Below, in pieces: positions 47,101 through 57,739 of a stretch of 64,000 nucleotides of DNA. Source of the stretch: Gordionus sp. m RMFG-2023 (Eukaryota > Nematomorpha > Gordioida > Chordodea > Parachordodidae); the NCBI RefSeq assembly GCF_954871325.1, contig NC_088778.1:31818730-31882729 (forward strand), in the 5' to 3' direction. The first letter of the stretch is position 1, and every line of letters begins with the position of its first letter. Made by a program: the position numbers and the translations under genes. The notes under the pieces are model-generated. The model was not told where the DNA came from and ran no database searches. It was given only the letters and a program-made list of their open reading frames with translations.

Positions 47101-50100
47101 CTGGCCGATACTTCCAAAATCCAATTCAATATTTTTATTTGTCTTGGGTCATTTTGTGATTGTAAATTTATTAAATATAGTTCAAGGATAGATGGTAAAT
47201 ATATAAATGAAATAAATTCAGTATCGGTAACAATTTATGGAGGCAGAGTACACACGTGACTAAGATATGCACACTGTATATCAATCCACGGTGCTATTAC
47301 CTAGAGTCACTTTCTCACTTTATTTAAAAATATAGTCTTGCTTGTTTTTTTAAGATGTGTCCTAAATCTGGTTTAAAAATTCGCAAAAACAAAAAAACTT
47401 TCAAAAGTTTTTAAATTTTAATTTACAAAAAAAAGAAAGAATTGAAATGTTTTATTTTTCTCTTATATACATTTATTTTTAATGTTTGATATACCATAAA
47501 GCTACCTTTGCCTAAAGATAGGATGGACTTGGACATGTCCAGATGGTTTAATTCAATGCTCACGTTGCTAATGGTAGATATCGAATATCGAAAAGACATC
47601 GAATTGAGTGAATTTAAAAAAAAAATATATATACGCATATATTAATACTTATATTTATTAATCTCCTGTTATGTGAATAGCCTCAAAATATATAAGGATA
47701 GAAGCCAAATTGGCCTACAGAAATAAGAGAGACAAACCTGATCAATGGACACTTATGGCTCACTCTTTACAAGATCGATTACTCAAATGCCACATCGACG
47801 AAAATTCTGTAAAAAATGGCCCCTTTTTTTCTTTTTTACCTTTCCTTACTAAAGTTAATTGGCATAAAATTTTAAATTCCAACCCTTGATTCTATAACCC
47901 TAAATTTTAATATTCTTGTCTATTTACCCCTCCCCTCGACGACCTTTAAATGTTTTTCATAATGAAACCTAAATAAACCCAGAAAATCGAAGGATATTAC
48001 TACAACTGTTCTACTCTCCCATTCTTCGAGCTCGGGAACGTTCACCACGATTTCTACCTCGTTAACCTCAGGCTTCCTACCCACCCGGGTTCCGATATCA
48101 ACACTGCCATCGGTAAAATCAAGGATATTTGGCTTGTGGTAAAATCCAATTTTCTCATATTTCTTTTTTTTTGTACGAATGAAAATTCCAGAAAATAAAG
48201 GTTTCGGATATCTGGTTCCGAATAATATTTTTGAGAATGTCGGTTCTAGTACCGGTTTTTGAAAATATTTAAAAGGTGGTTCTTTTACCGTTTTTAGGCT
48301 CGACCCGGTTTCCTCGAGTTTTAGTTTTGGTAAGCCATATTTTTTTAAAAAATGTCACTCAAGAATACTAACTAGTAAAATAAGAAAAGGAATGTAATAA
48401 AAAAATAAAAGTGTTATTATGCCTCATTTAAATATAAATAATCGCTAAAAAAAATTCCTTCCAGGAAATTCATCAAAATGGAGGTTTTACCCGAGTTTGG
48501 TTCTCGCTCAAGATAGTTTGGTTTCCGGTCATCTTAGCATTGACCATATGGTTCTGGAACAGGGTCGTAACGAGTTCTGGCTTAAATGACGGGAAACGCT
48601 CGGAGACCTACGAAAGCGGAAGCGTGGCTGTTAAGAGCTCCCCTAGTTTATTGGAGTACACTATACTCGCGCTGGCTTCGGCGATGACTTTGTTGAATAG
48701 TAATATTTATTTATCTTAGAATTAATGTATTTTAAAAAAAAATCTTTTATATTGATAAAGGTTACAAAGATTACAGCTACAAAAATATTTACTAATACGA
48801 AGTATGAACGATTCCTTTTACTTTGGATGAACTTTGAACGTGAACGCGTTTCTTTCTTTTTTTTTGATGAACGCGTTCATTTTTTACGTTCGTTCAATTA
48901 TAGATAATCTTCTTGATTTTATTCTTTGTTTTGAAAAATTTTTTATTTGCAGCACATGCGTGCGACAGGGCTTAACAAAAATTTGGGCAGCACTTCCGTG
49001 CGTCTGGTCGTAATGTAAAATGTAAGCGCGAAGGTCGCTTACAGATGAGAGCAATATCTCTAACTCTCTTTTTAGATTCAGCCGCCTCACTTAAGGAGAT
49101 TTTGGTAATCTCTTTTTTTATATTCATCTGCCTCGCTTAAGAGGACTTTGGTAGTTCTTTTAACCCTTCGCGCATATAATACATACTCTTCTTCTCGTGA
49201 ATATTCAGAGCGGCTGAAGCAAGATTTTCAGTTATTAAGCATGAAGCGTTGACTGATAAAGTGTTATCTGATTGGACAAAGATTTATGATATATACATAT
49301 CATAAACTACTGGCACACCTGTTTAAAAGGATAATAAGGGGTTGACATTGATGTAGATAAATCTGAGGTCGATGTCCATTTTGCATTCCTTCTGTTTGGT
49401 AAAACTAGCCTAGACACCCACCCCCTCCCACCTCGGCTACTCGTCTTGTGCCTGTGGTGGATACAAATTGGATTGGAGACCTTTCCCGGGACATATCACG
49501 GGTTATTTGGTTCTCCAACCTAAGTGTGCATCTGTTCTAGACATCCCCCTGGAATGACATTGAAAGCAGATTCTGGTATCCCCTTCCCTGGGTCGGGGCA
49601 CAGGCGAAGATGGTAACCTTGGTCGTGGTAGCCCGTTTCGTTTTCTCTTTGGAATAATGCTAAGTCTCACCTTTATTTCATCAAAAAACCATGGCTTGTA
49701 TACTGCCATCGATTTAAGATAAATAAGATTCTGATATGATGGCGACAAAGTATATTGTGTTACTTTATCTTCAATCTACCAAAATAACTTTATTAATAAA
49801 CAAAAACTAATTATGTAATTTAAATAATTATATTGCATCCTTATTTGATTTTTAATCGTACAACAATTTGGAAATAAAAAATATTAATTTAATATTTATA
49901 GACATTTTTTAAGAAATGGGCTATTTTTTAATCAGCTGTTTCCTTTATCAAATTTGAATATTTCTGTCCTTTACTCTAATTTATTAATTTGAATATTATT
50001 ATCTATAGAATAGTGTAAGCATGGATATTGTTATTTCATCATCATTCAACCTATTCTGAATTTTCAGAATCATATGAATTAACATTACCATTGCCCCAAA

Positions 50101-53100
50101 TATGATAAATACTTAACAGTAAAAATCAGTATATTCAATAAACTAATTCTATCCTTACCAAATGTAAAATGTGTCCAAAAAAGTATAATATCGGTTTCAT
50201 AATCTTCAAGTTCTAATTTAAAGAGATAGTAATATTTATTATTTTATATGATATGACTATAAGTATCCTGTTAATAATTTATTTTAGATTGTTGTATTTC
50301 ATAAGCCTTCATTTATTGTTAGCTATATATTATATGAAATTCTGCTATTATTCCTAAGTTTCTATCTAAGGTCTATATTTTAGTAGGTGAACACAATAAA
50401 TATTATAAATTTATACATTATTTTATTAATAATTAATTTTATGTGGCATATAAAAATTTTTTATATATTAAAAATTAATAAGAATTTTTTTTTTATTACT
50501 TAAAATTAATTTATTTTAAGCATGGCTGGATATAGTATTAATTTATATTAAATTAAAGTTTTGAACGAGCGTGAACGCCTTCATGAACGTCCTTTTTTTG
50601 AACGTGTGAAGTCGTTCGATTTTTGTAAATGAACACTGAACGCCAACGCGTTCGATTTTTTAAGAGATGTTTACAGCTCTAAACAAATAAATTACATTTT
50701 ATTCATAGAAATGTAATTTAAAAAAAAATAAAATAATAGTATATATTCTTGCTAAAAGGTATTATTTTATATTCGAATATGCTTTTTATTATAGGTAAGA
50801 AAGAAAAGGAAAATAAGAAATAGAGAAAGAAATAGAAGAAAAAAAAGAAAGAAATAGAAGAAAGAAAGAAAAGGCAATAGGAATCCTTACATTTATCATC
50901 GGGAATTATGAAATTAATACGCAAAAGAAACTTTAAAAAATTAAATGCGATTTTAAAAAATAATAAAAGTGCCGGTAGACGTATTCTCGCTGTGGTTCGA
51001 CATGCCTTACATGCTCTTCTTCGGCGACATCCGTCAAGGGATATTTTACGTTGTCCTCTTCGTGTTCTGGATCATTTTCTGCGGGGAACACCTCATAGTA
51101 TATCACGATTTAAATATATTTTTTTTATCATATTCTTCTTTATCGTTTCCAGGTTTATCGTGGAGCCCTCTCTCCACACGATCTTGGGCGTCGCTAATTG
51201 TAAGACCCATTTTTCTCACGTCACCCGGTTATCCCTCCCATCAACGTCTTCGTTGGTATTCCTCGAGTCCTTGATCCCATTACTTCCTACGAAGTGCATC
51301 TCAAACCATTTCAGTCTATTTTTTTTTCTCAGCACGACCTCCGATCGCTTCTATACAAATTCTTCCCTGCAATTCGTTGCTTGTTTTTCTCTCTCGTAGA
51401 CACCCCACGCATCTTCGTTCTTTCCCGGGTTATCTCCATGCGTCGCTTTCATTACCCACGTTTTGCCACTATAGACTCAGCTTCTCACACAGTTTATGCT
51501 AAACTTTTCAGTGTTCTTACCTGTTAGAATAGAAACATCTCTCGAAACTTCTTTCGCGCATATTATCTCACTCTTGCAACAACATCCGAATCAATACCTC
51601 CACCTACGTTTAACATTACACTCCAAATAACTGAACCATTTTTATTCCTCATCTGATCTTTCTATAAGTTGGTAATTCGGGTTTTTTTGGAAATAAAAAT
51701 GTTAAATCATAAATTTATATTTCGGGAAAGCTTGAGTTCGGGCTCTTGTCCATGACTTAATTTCTCAACTCGTTCAAAACCTTATGGGGAGGGTGGGGGG
51801 TCTTGACTTCCCAGTGTCGACGGGCACTGCTCTGAACTATTTTGTTAGCTAAATGGATTTTGGTAAAGCTAAAAATTCGCCCCCCAATCAACCCTGTTAT
51901 TTGTTCAATCAAAATCAGCGAAATTAAATATTTGATTTTACTCTACTTTTTTTTTAAAAAATAATATTTTGCCTTCCATTCTTGTAGTTACAATATGTTC
52001 TTAAACGGACACGCTTTTGAACTTAATATATATATATATACATACCAGAGGACATTTATCAAAGTTTTACGATTAGTTGAGAATAAGGCAGATGATTTTT
52101 TTAACGAGGAATTTATAAATAAAATGAATTACGAATGAAGGAGTTTTGAGAATCGTTACAATTGAAGCCACATTTGTTATTATTTATTTTTAGCATTTTT
52201 TTATATTTAGAGATGCGTCTATGTGTATGATTTGTTGTAAAACATTTCCATATATTTGTAACGACTTTCTTATAAAATTGTTTCACTCGCTATAATTAGT
52301 ATAAAAAAATAAGATATCGATAACATACAATTTATTTTTTAAAAGAAAGTTGTTACAAATGTATGGAAATATTTTACAACGAATTCATATTGATACTATA
52401 TTGCACCGTGAAAATTGTGGATGTTATTTTTTTTTTCTATAATTTATTAAAATTTTAATATATAACAATAAATAAATTTGCTTTTTTTATTAGGAACAAA
52501 TTTATTATATATTTGTTATGATGGAATATTAACGTTACTCAAGAATAACTATATTTATATAGGATTGACCTATACAATATTTTGGGATAATAACCGTCAT
52601 ACGTAAAAAATATTTTTGATAAATTGAATCGTTGAGTTTGCTAAAAAAAAATTTGAAGGGTAAATTGTTAAACTAACCATCAGGGATGTGAACCCTCCTT
52701 CTAAAAAAATGGGTTCGGTTTTGTGTTTTGGGTTAAGTGAAAAATCTCTGAACCCGGTTCGGTTTTAGGTGGGTTCAGGGTTCGGAGATCAAAAAAAAAC
52801 GACTTGTTAAAATTAGTTCAAATAAACAGAAACATCATTTTTTTTTAAAAAAAAATTATTTTAATTAGTATTGCCATAAAAATAATTTATCATTATAGTG
52901 ATTTTGTACTGATCCACAAACAACAATATCCTAAAATAGATATTATTATATATTATCATCATTTATATTAAAAAAACTTTTAAAATCTGCGTTTGCTGGT
53001 ATAATATTTAAAAAAAATTTTTACGGAAAATGCCGACTCTTAAATATAACAAAAATGATTCCACGAAAAAAAAATGATCAAAAAATCTTTCTTTTTTTTT

Positions 53101-56100
53101 GGAATAAAAAAAAACAATTGTTTTAAATAGGAAATCTTTTTATAAATTAAAATAGTATATTTTTTTTTCCGGTCATGGGTTACTTTATTAGAATATTTAC
53201 TGATATGATATGTTGTCAAAATGTGGTAGCAAATAATTAATTTTTATAAAAGGTGAAAAATGTAGAAATAAAATTTACGGGAAAGGATAGGGGATTAAAA
53301 AAAAGGAAGCTAGGAATATGGAAGGTTATTCAATGGAAGAGATGAAACTTAGATAGTTAGAGCGAATAATGACGGTAGCAAGTCTTTGGCGTAAGAAGAG
53401 GGATTCCTTAGGCTGATCGGTTTTTTCGCGGATCCGTTTGCCTAATTCTTTGTAAAAAACGTTGAGCTTTGCTACCGAAGTGGTGAGAATAGAGCAGGCG
53501 ATGGGTATGAATAAGAAAGAAGGGTCTGAGGAACTGTACTTTATGGTTTTTCGAGATTCAGCGAGGGCAATCGACGTTATGGTTAGATGGTGCATTTCGG
53601 CCAATGCAGGTGAATTCCCAAACCAGGAGCTGTCCCCTTGACCAAGGAATTAAGGACATTTCATCAGGACGTTTTCCATCGGTTCTAGTAATTCCGGTTG
53701 GTTCAAGTCTAGATGGAATGCCTCCTGATTTGAGGGCGCGTAGTATGATGTCGTTGCATTTGGTGTGCCGTGAAAAACGGCCACGACAGAAGCGACAATG
53801 AAAACAATGTCTACCCTTGCTGTCGACACTGGTTTCGCAATGTTTGCATTGGTACGGAAGAACAATTTCGCAATTGAACCGTAGTCCAATAGCAAATCTT
53901 AGCTCGTAAGCGGAGAGAAACAAATCAAGGTTGTTGGAGAATTATAATTTCCAGAAACTCGTAACCGAATCCTTGGTTCAATTGGTGAAAAACTGTGAGA
54001 TCGTCCTCGTGAAGGCTCGATTTTAGGTAAGCGACGGAGCCTTCGTTGAGTAGAATATCCCAGTCTCTCTGTGAAAGTGAGGAGGGTCGTGGATTATTTG
54101 GGATAAGGGACTTGTCCCAAATAATCTGGGCTTCAGCTAATAGGGTCAGGGAAGTTAGAAAGCTGGCTAATGTGTGAGTCAGATAAAAGACGAGAGGCGA
54201 TGTACTGATGGAAAGAGTTAGAGGTGAGCGTATGCCGATACCCCCAAGCTTGCATGAAAGTGATGCTTGTAAACATGAATTATGGAAATTTCAAATGATT
54301 TTAATGAGTCGGGGAATTTGAAAACTAAGGTGGATCGAAGTGCATAAAGAATTTTAGGAATGTATTAAAAGTTTTTGAGGAAAAAAAAAGCTTGATGAGG
54401 AAGGAGAAACTTAAAGATTTTTTTGAAATGAAGTAAGCTGGATGATGCGTTAGTGAATAAGTGATTGATGGATTCCAGACCACCGACTGGAGAGCCGAGA
54501 TGACTGAGGGATGAGAGTTCGGTTGTGTGGAAGTTGTGAGTGAATGGAATGGAGCAATGAAATGGGCAGATCTCGGTTTTTTGTTCGTTGGGTCTTGGGT
54601 GAGAGTCCGATAGCATGGGAATGTGTTTTGATGATGGCGAGTGCCTTAGCAACCTCGTTAGGGGGACCGCAGAGTATTCCGTCGTCAATGTACCAAGTGT
54701 GCATCCATAGATTATTCCTATAATTACTAGATAAATAAAGGAACAAGACTAGACAAATCAAGGATATGAACCACGACTTCGTTCTTTGAAGAAACATGTT
54801 ACGATAATTCGTAAGGAGGAATGCCTCTGCCCCTTAATGCGTTTATTATATAATCTTGTGGATATTTTTTTTAATCGACCAAACGCCAATAATAATTCCT
54901 GAAATAATGATCCAATTTATTTCTCCTTTTTTAATTTAAAAATAATTTTTCTTCATTATAATAATAATAATAATATAATTTTATCAACAAAGGGATTTAT
55001 TAATATAATTTAATAAATTTTAAGAAGTGAATATATTTATAATAAAATTATTTATTCATTTTATATATAATCGCGCATATATCAGCAGAACCTATACAAT
55101 AAAATTAGAGGCGCGGGAGGAAAATCTCAGAATTAGCACGTACAAAATGTGCCCATTTGTTGGAACGGAAATTCGGATATATTAATCATTCTTGACTGTT
55201 GTTCCATTTTGCTCATAATTTCCTTTTATCTGGGCGGCCTAAACGAATGAAAGAGTTTTGATAATCATTACAAACTGTAACCACTTTTGTTTTTCTTTTT
55301 CCCATTTTCTTTTACTTCGAAGTTACGTCTCATTTTTCTCGCTGATACTGGATATTTATATTTTATTGTTATTGTTATATAACTATAATACATTGCTCTA
55401 AAAATTTTTTTTTTAAAATTAGGACGACGTTCCACGTAATCGACTCTCGGCGTATTGGAAGTACTTGATAGGCGTTGGATCGGCCTGCATATTCCTATTC
55501 GTTTTTGAACTCTGCGAAAGGTTTGGCTACACACACATTCCTTCCTTATTTACATATATTTTAATGGGGTATATTCGCGCGTTATAAAATATAACAAGTT
55601 TTCTCAAAATTTGAGAAGAAATGGCTGGATTTATGAGAGAGGGTTTCATTTATGATTGGGCCAAAGTCGGTAAAGTCCCGAACAAGTATCTAATTCACTT
55701 AAAGACCAATAAATTGAGGGGGCTTTCTTTCGGACCTTTTGGTATTGGCTCGAGAAAAACGTTTTCTATAAAATGCCGGCCCGTTTAAATGCCTAAATAT
55801 GGTTGGCCAGGAGTATTTTATGCTTTTATATATATATGCCAAACCAACCAATAAAAAATTTGTTTTTTAATCTGTATGCTTGAAGGGGGATAGAACTCAA
55901 GGACCCTTTTTTCAGTATATGGTCCACTGAGGCCGGTACCAGGATAGCCATATCGATCCTGTCACTCTCCGTCATTTGCATGGCGTGTTATTTAGTCATG
56001 CTTTCTCATTTGATTTACCGCGTATTCGCCAACGTTTCCAAGAAACGCTTACTCCTTCCCGCCATGAATAAGAGCGTCAAATTGAAATATCAAGTTATAT

Positions 56101-57025
56101 TATTTTTTTGTATATACATATATAAAAAATTATTACGAATCTTATTTATTATGGTCAAGTTAGGAAGGGAGGGAGGGAATACCGCACAAGGTGGTCATCG
56201 AAATCGAAGGGAATAGTTTGATTGAGATTTCCCTTTTTTTCTCTTGCTACTTTTGAGTTGATAAGTGGTTAACGGGGGGGGGGTTAACAATGATTAGTTT
56301 AGGTGGGTTTAAAAAACGTAATTTGGAAAGCATGGAACATTCTTGCTTAAAAATTTATAGGAATTTAAAAATTTCCCGGATACCAGTTTCTAATAAAAGT
56401 GCGAATAATTCATATTGTATATTGTTTAAAATGTCTACGCGAATCATTTTAAAGGGTTAGTAATCGTCGTTTAAAAATTTATTATTAAAAACATTGCCTT
56501 TTAACAGAGTTTGAAATTAGAACACTCGAAATCGCGCCAAATTTACGAACCATTTATCCACCTATTTTTAAAAAAATATATCCTGAACCGGAACCCTTTT
56601 TAGGTTAGGTTCTAATTCAGGTTAAAATTAACGAATGGTATGATCATTGTTTATGATTACAATTTTGAGCACGAGTTCCTAAAAGGCTTTGTGGGGTGAC
56701 ATCATAGTCGTCACTGCGAAACAACTGTAGAAAAAAAAATAAATTATTTATAACTTTAAGGGCATCATGTACCGTTTCCGTTTTCTGATGTCGGCCACGT
56801 GCGCATGTGCGGCCATGACGGTAGCTTTCTTCCTGGCTAGTCACGTCAACGAAAATAGCTGGAAGTGGGATTTAGGCGACTCGAGATCCAAACAGCATGG
56901 CGGAGGGTATGCTCCCGCACTTCAATACGCGTCCGCGTTTTATACGGGCGTATACGGCATGTGGAACTTATACGTGGCAGCGGTGTTAGCTCTGTATGCT
57001 CCCTCCAGGAAAACCAAAATGGATG
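41092..57025 (+). CDS. WLS: Wntless (GPR177), Wnt cargo receptor, ten exons mapped
   Basis: This gene encodes a multipass membrane protein that binds lipidated Wnt in the ER and Golgi and carries it to the cell surface. Exons are 41092-41197, 42583-42806, 47029-47140, 47705-47808, 47983-48138, 48465-48699, 50970-51097, 55423-55520, 55886-56093 and 56761-57025, all GT-AG with compatible phases. They sum to about 545 residues against 541 in the human protein. Family blocks appear in order: FELGNVHHDFYLVNLRLP, IHQNGGFTRVWFSLK, GDIRQGIFY, CGEHLI, DPFFSIW, LLPAMNKS, FRFLM-x2-TCACAAMT, and YGMWNLY-x7-LYAPS. Two parts are missing: about 13 residues between exons 2 and 3, probably a microexon, and the short cytosolic tail after 57025. 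Large introns 2, 7 and 10 house transposable elements. Confidence 0.96.
42583..42806 (+). CDS. WLS: WLS exon 2 (lumenal domain)
   Basis: It follows a TATTTTAG acceptor and ends at CAG|GTTTCT, phase 0. It encodes APEPSNVQQILATTC through ADNVIFVFQ, corresponding to the human IAPGPTTAVSYMSVKC and NDIVFSVHI segments. The sequence is weakly conserved, but position and phase fit. Confidence 0.85.
43085..43310 (-). pseudogene. LINE reverse transcriptase fragment, antisense
   Basis: On the minus strand, LENKISYANDIVVIGETKNT followed by HRVGLEINFNKT-like sequence (one frameshift) resembles the palm motif and following helix of a LINE reverse transcriptase. YAND replaces YADD. It is older than, and of a different family from, the LINE that begins just downstream. 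Confidence 0.65.
43394..46809 (+). mobile_element. Nearly intact APE-type LINE with PHD-like finger, in WLS intron 2
   Basis: A 3.4-kb element. The 5' leader contains GTCAGGAAGGGCATCCGA-type sequence that is widely shared by RTE-like LINEs. A coding region holds endonuclease and reverse transcriptase. The 3' end is TAAACCTGGAAATCGCC and a (GAA)n-rich tail. Codon use is GC-richer than its surroundings. Only two frameshifts break it, so the insertion is young. The orientation matches WLS. The RTE-like label is inference. I found no clear target duplication. Confidence 0.9.
43568..46760 (+). pseudogene. LINE endonuclease-reverse transcriptase, two frameshifts
   Basis: The first segment (43568-45487) has the APE endonuclease blocks ATWNVG (residues 63-68), QETRWKG (92-98), GDLNGHVG (200-207) and a later VVDYLLL. 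Reverse transcriptase then begins (DWRRSIIIPVYKGKGD). The frame shifts near 45415 and again near 45537. The correct path reads FGFTSGKGTTDAIF and VDLEKAFDRVPR. The second segment (45546-46760) has GLHQGSVLSP, YADD (89-92), and then a C4HC3 finger: Cys145, 148, 159, 162, His167, Cys170, 186, 189. The C-terminus has SCLVYGGETW and a RLRWFGHVERM motif. It copies the element's RNA into DNA at a nicked target. Confidence 0.92.
47029..47140 (+). CDS. WLS: WLS exon 3 (lumenal domain)
   Basis: The acceptor is ATTTTAG. The exon reads ESMLAIQNTDPTYRGDD through IQFNIFI and ends in phase 1 at T|GTCTTG. It joins exon 4 to give IFISKLAYRNK, which matches the conserved SLAYRD or RLGYRNK strand. Similarity is modest, so this exon is the least certain. 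Confidence 0.7.
47705..47808 (+). CDS. WLS: WLS exon 4 (lumenal domain)
   Basis: The exon encodes KLAYRNKRDKPDQWTLMAHS and then LLKCHIDENS, matching the human LAYRDDAFAEWTEMAHE and LKCTFTS. The acceptor is GATAGAAG and the donor GTAAAA. Confidence 0.9.
47983..48138 (+). CDS. WLS: WLS exon 5 (lumenal Golgi-dynamics-like domain)
   Basis: The exon encodes KIEGYYYNCSTLPFFELGNV, then HHDFYLVNLRLP, then GKIKDIWLV. This is one of the best conserved blocks of Wntless. It runs from a CCCAG acceptor to GTG|GTAAAA, phase 0. Confidence 0.94.
48465..48699 (+). CDS. WLS: WLS exon 6 (second transmembrane segment)
   Basis: The exon encodes EIHQNGGFTRVWFSLK, a transmembrane helix, a loop and SSPSLLEYTILALASAMTLL. 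Phase 1 ends at A|GTAATA, and joining exon 7 gives an in-frame ATG-CCG-GTA. Confidence 0.94.
48820..48905. repeat. GAACG-word repeat, first cluster
   Basis: Repeated GAACG and CGTTC words (TGAACGTGAACGCGTTTC, GAACGCGTTCATTTTTTACG) form a small imperfect palindrome. A similar cluster occurs at 50565-50690. Together they may be two ends or two copies of a hAT-like MITE family. Confidence 0.45.
49350..49760. other. GC-richer patch in WLS intron 6, unassigned
   Basis: The minus-strand ORF 49748-49503 reads KPWFFDEIKVRL, then PRPRLPSSPVPRP, then CFQCHSRG. The composition suggests former coding sequence, perhaps from a transposon. I recognise no family. Confidence 0.3.
50565..50690. repeat. GAACG-word repeat, second cluster
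   Basis: Contains GAACGAGCGTGAACGCC, GAACGTGTGAAGTCG and CCAACGCGTTCG, and ends AGAGATGTTTACAGCTCTAA. The ending resembles a hAT terminal repeat (read inversely, AGAGCTGTAAACA). Confidence 0.5.
50970..51097 (+). CDS. WLS: WLS exon 7 (transmembrane segments 3-4)
   Basis: The exon encodes PVDVFSLWFDMPYMLFFGDI, then RQGIFY and IIFCGEHLI, nearly identical in pattern to human Wntless. The donor is GTATAT at 51098. Confidence 0.95.
52226..52391. mobile_element. 165-bp fold-back repeat in WLS intron 7
   Basis: The left arm has GTAAAACATTTCCATATATT and TGTAACGACTTTCTT. The right arm is its close inverse (AAGAAAGTTGTTACA, TGGAAATATTTTAC). No coding content. Confidence 0.6.
52684..52800. repeat. GC-word repeat with GGGTTCGG motifs
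   Basis: Opens CAGGGATGTGAACCC, a hAT-like terminus, and contains repeated GGGTTCGGTTTT and GAACCCGGTTC words. No matching right end was found. Confidence 0.4.
53235..54800 (-). pseudogene. RLE-type non-LTR retroelement relic, antisense in WLS intron 7
   Basis: The minus strand carries in order: WYIDDGILCG (54.72 kb, reverse transcriptase palm motif with YIDD) and AIGLSPKTQ; then ELRFAIGLRFNCE, CKHC-x11-HC-x2-C, RALKSGGIPSRLEPTG and DGKRPDEMSLIPW. The Cys/His cluster and the KRPDE-x9-G-x4-WEFTC spacing resemble the zinc-binding and restriction-like endonuclease end of R2/NeSL/Hero-like LINEs. Stops and frameshifts are frequent. It shares 1.1 kb with the copy at 1141-2316. The clade is inferred. 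Confidence 0.72.
55423..55520 (+). CDS. WLS: WLS exon 8
   Basis: The exon encodes DDVPRNRLSAYWKYLIGVGS, then FVFELCE, matching the human RNHIAGYWKQVGPIAVGS and FIFDMCE. It ends in phase 2 at AAAG|GTTTGG. Confidence 0.94.
55886..56093 (+). CDS. WLS: WLS exon 9
   Basis: The exon encodes GIELKDPFFSIWSTEAGTRI, a transmembrane helix, and RVFANVSKK-x3-LPAMNKS. It ends at TATCAA|GTTATA, phase 0. The ORF continues into the intron, where homology is lost. Confidence 0.94.
56761..57025 (+). CDS. WLS: WLS exon 10 (last two transmembrane segments)
   Basis: The exon encodes GIMYRFRFLMSATCACAAMT, a glycine-rich insert (SRSKQHGGGYAP) and TGVYGMWNLYVAAVLALYAP. It ends at G|GTATAT in phase 1, so at least one more coding exon follows. 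I could not identify it. Confidence 0.93.
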
Positions 57026-57320
57026 GTATATGATTATATATTTGGGAAGGTTTGATATAGGGTAATAACTTTTCGGCTCGACCTTTTTGATTTCGATAAA
57101 ATTCTGTATGCTGAGAGAATATCATTTGAAAGCATCGAATCCAAAATTTTAGCTTCTTAGTACTCATAGTTCCAGAGATATCAGTGGTCAAAAGTGCCAA
57201 AAATGACCTTTTTTCGAAAAATACGATTTTCTGAAATTGAGATAAGTTAAAAAATAATAATTTTAAAAATATAAGTTATATGTCATTTTGTAACACTATT
57301 AAAGGCCTTTTATTAAATAT

Positions 57321-57655
57321 TAAGGATTTTTTTGAAATAATATTGTTGCGGTTTTTATTAACGTTATAAATTTTAAACATAAAAATTCCAGGTGTTTCGC
57401 TTTCCAAATTTTTTTGAATTTAATATTTTCTTATTCTCTAACCTTATATCTATTCATAAAAAAATTTAAACTTGGGACAACCATGGGTTTTTTAGTTATT
57501 ACGATTTAAAAAATCAAAAAATAAATATTTATTAAAAATAGATGGCGCTCCTTTATAAAACGTATTTTATTATAATAATTATTTTTTTAAACTTTTTTTC
57601 ATTTTAAACATAAATAATAATATTTTCCAACATTAATATCATGAAATGAGAATAT
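57321..57655 (+). repeat. Left inverted repeat of the 57-60 kb transposon
   Basis: Begins at AAGGATTTTTTTGAAATAA and ends near GAAATGAGAATATT. Small indels separate it from its partner at 60186-60500. Confidence 0.85.
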
Positions 57656-57739
57656 TTAGCTGCGGTTATAATCATTTTTTTTTTATAAAAAATTTTAATT
57701 TTTGAAAAATTATTTTAGAATGAAGACATAATAGATAAA

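Noticed and set aside
49503-49748. Proline-rich minus-strand ORF with a CFQC motif, considered as a piggyBac C-terminus
   Set aside because: Only one CxxC pair is present and no other piggyBac blocks flank it, so the call would be a guess.
53604-53801. Plus-strand ORF within the RLE retroelement relic
   Set aside because: It is the complement of the minus-strand relic, which carries the recognisable motifs.
41092-57025. HS6ST, NDUFAF3, GPCR and Wntless as a functional gene cluster
   Set aside because: Strands differ, spacing is large and repeat-filled, and no shared regulation is visible. Neighbourhood alone is not evidence.
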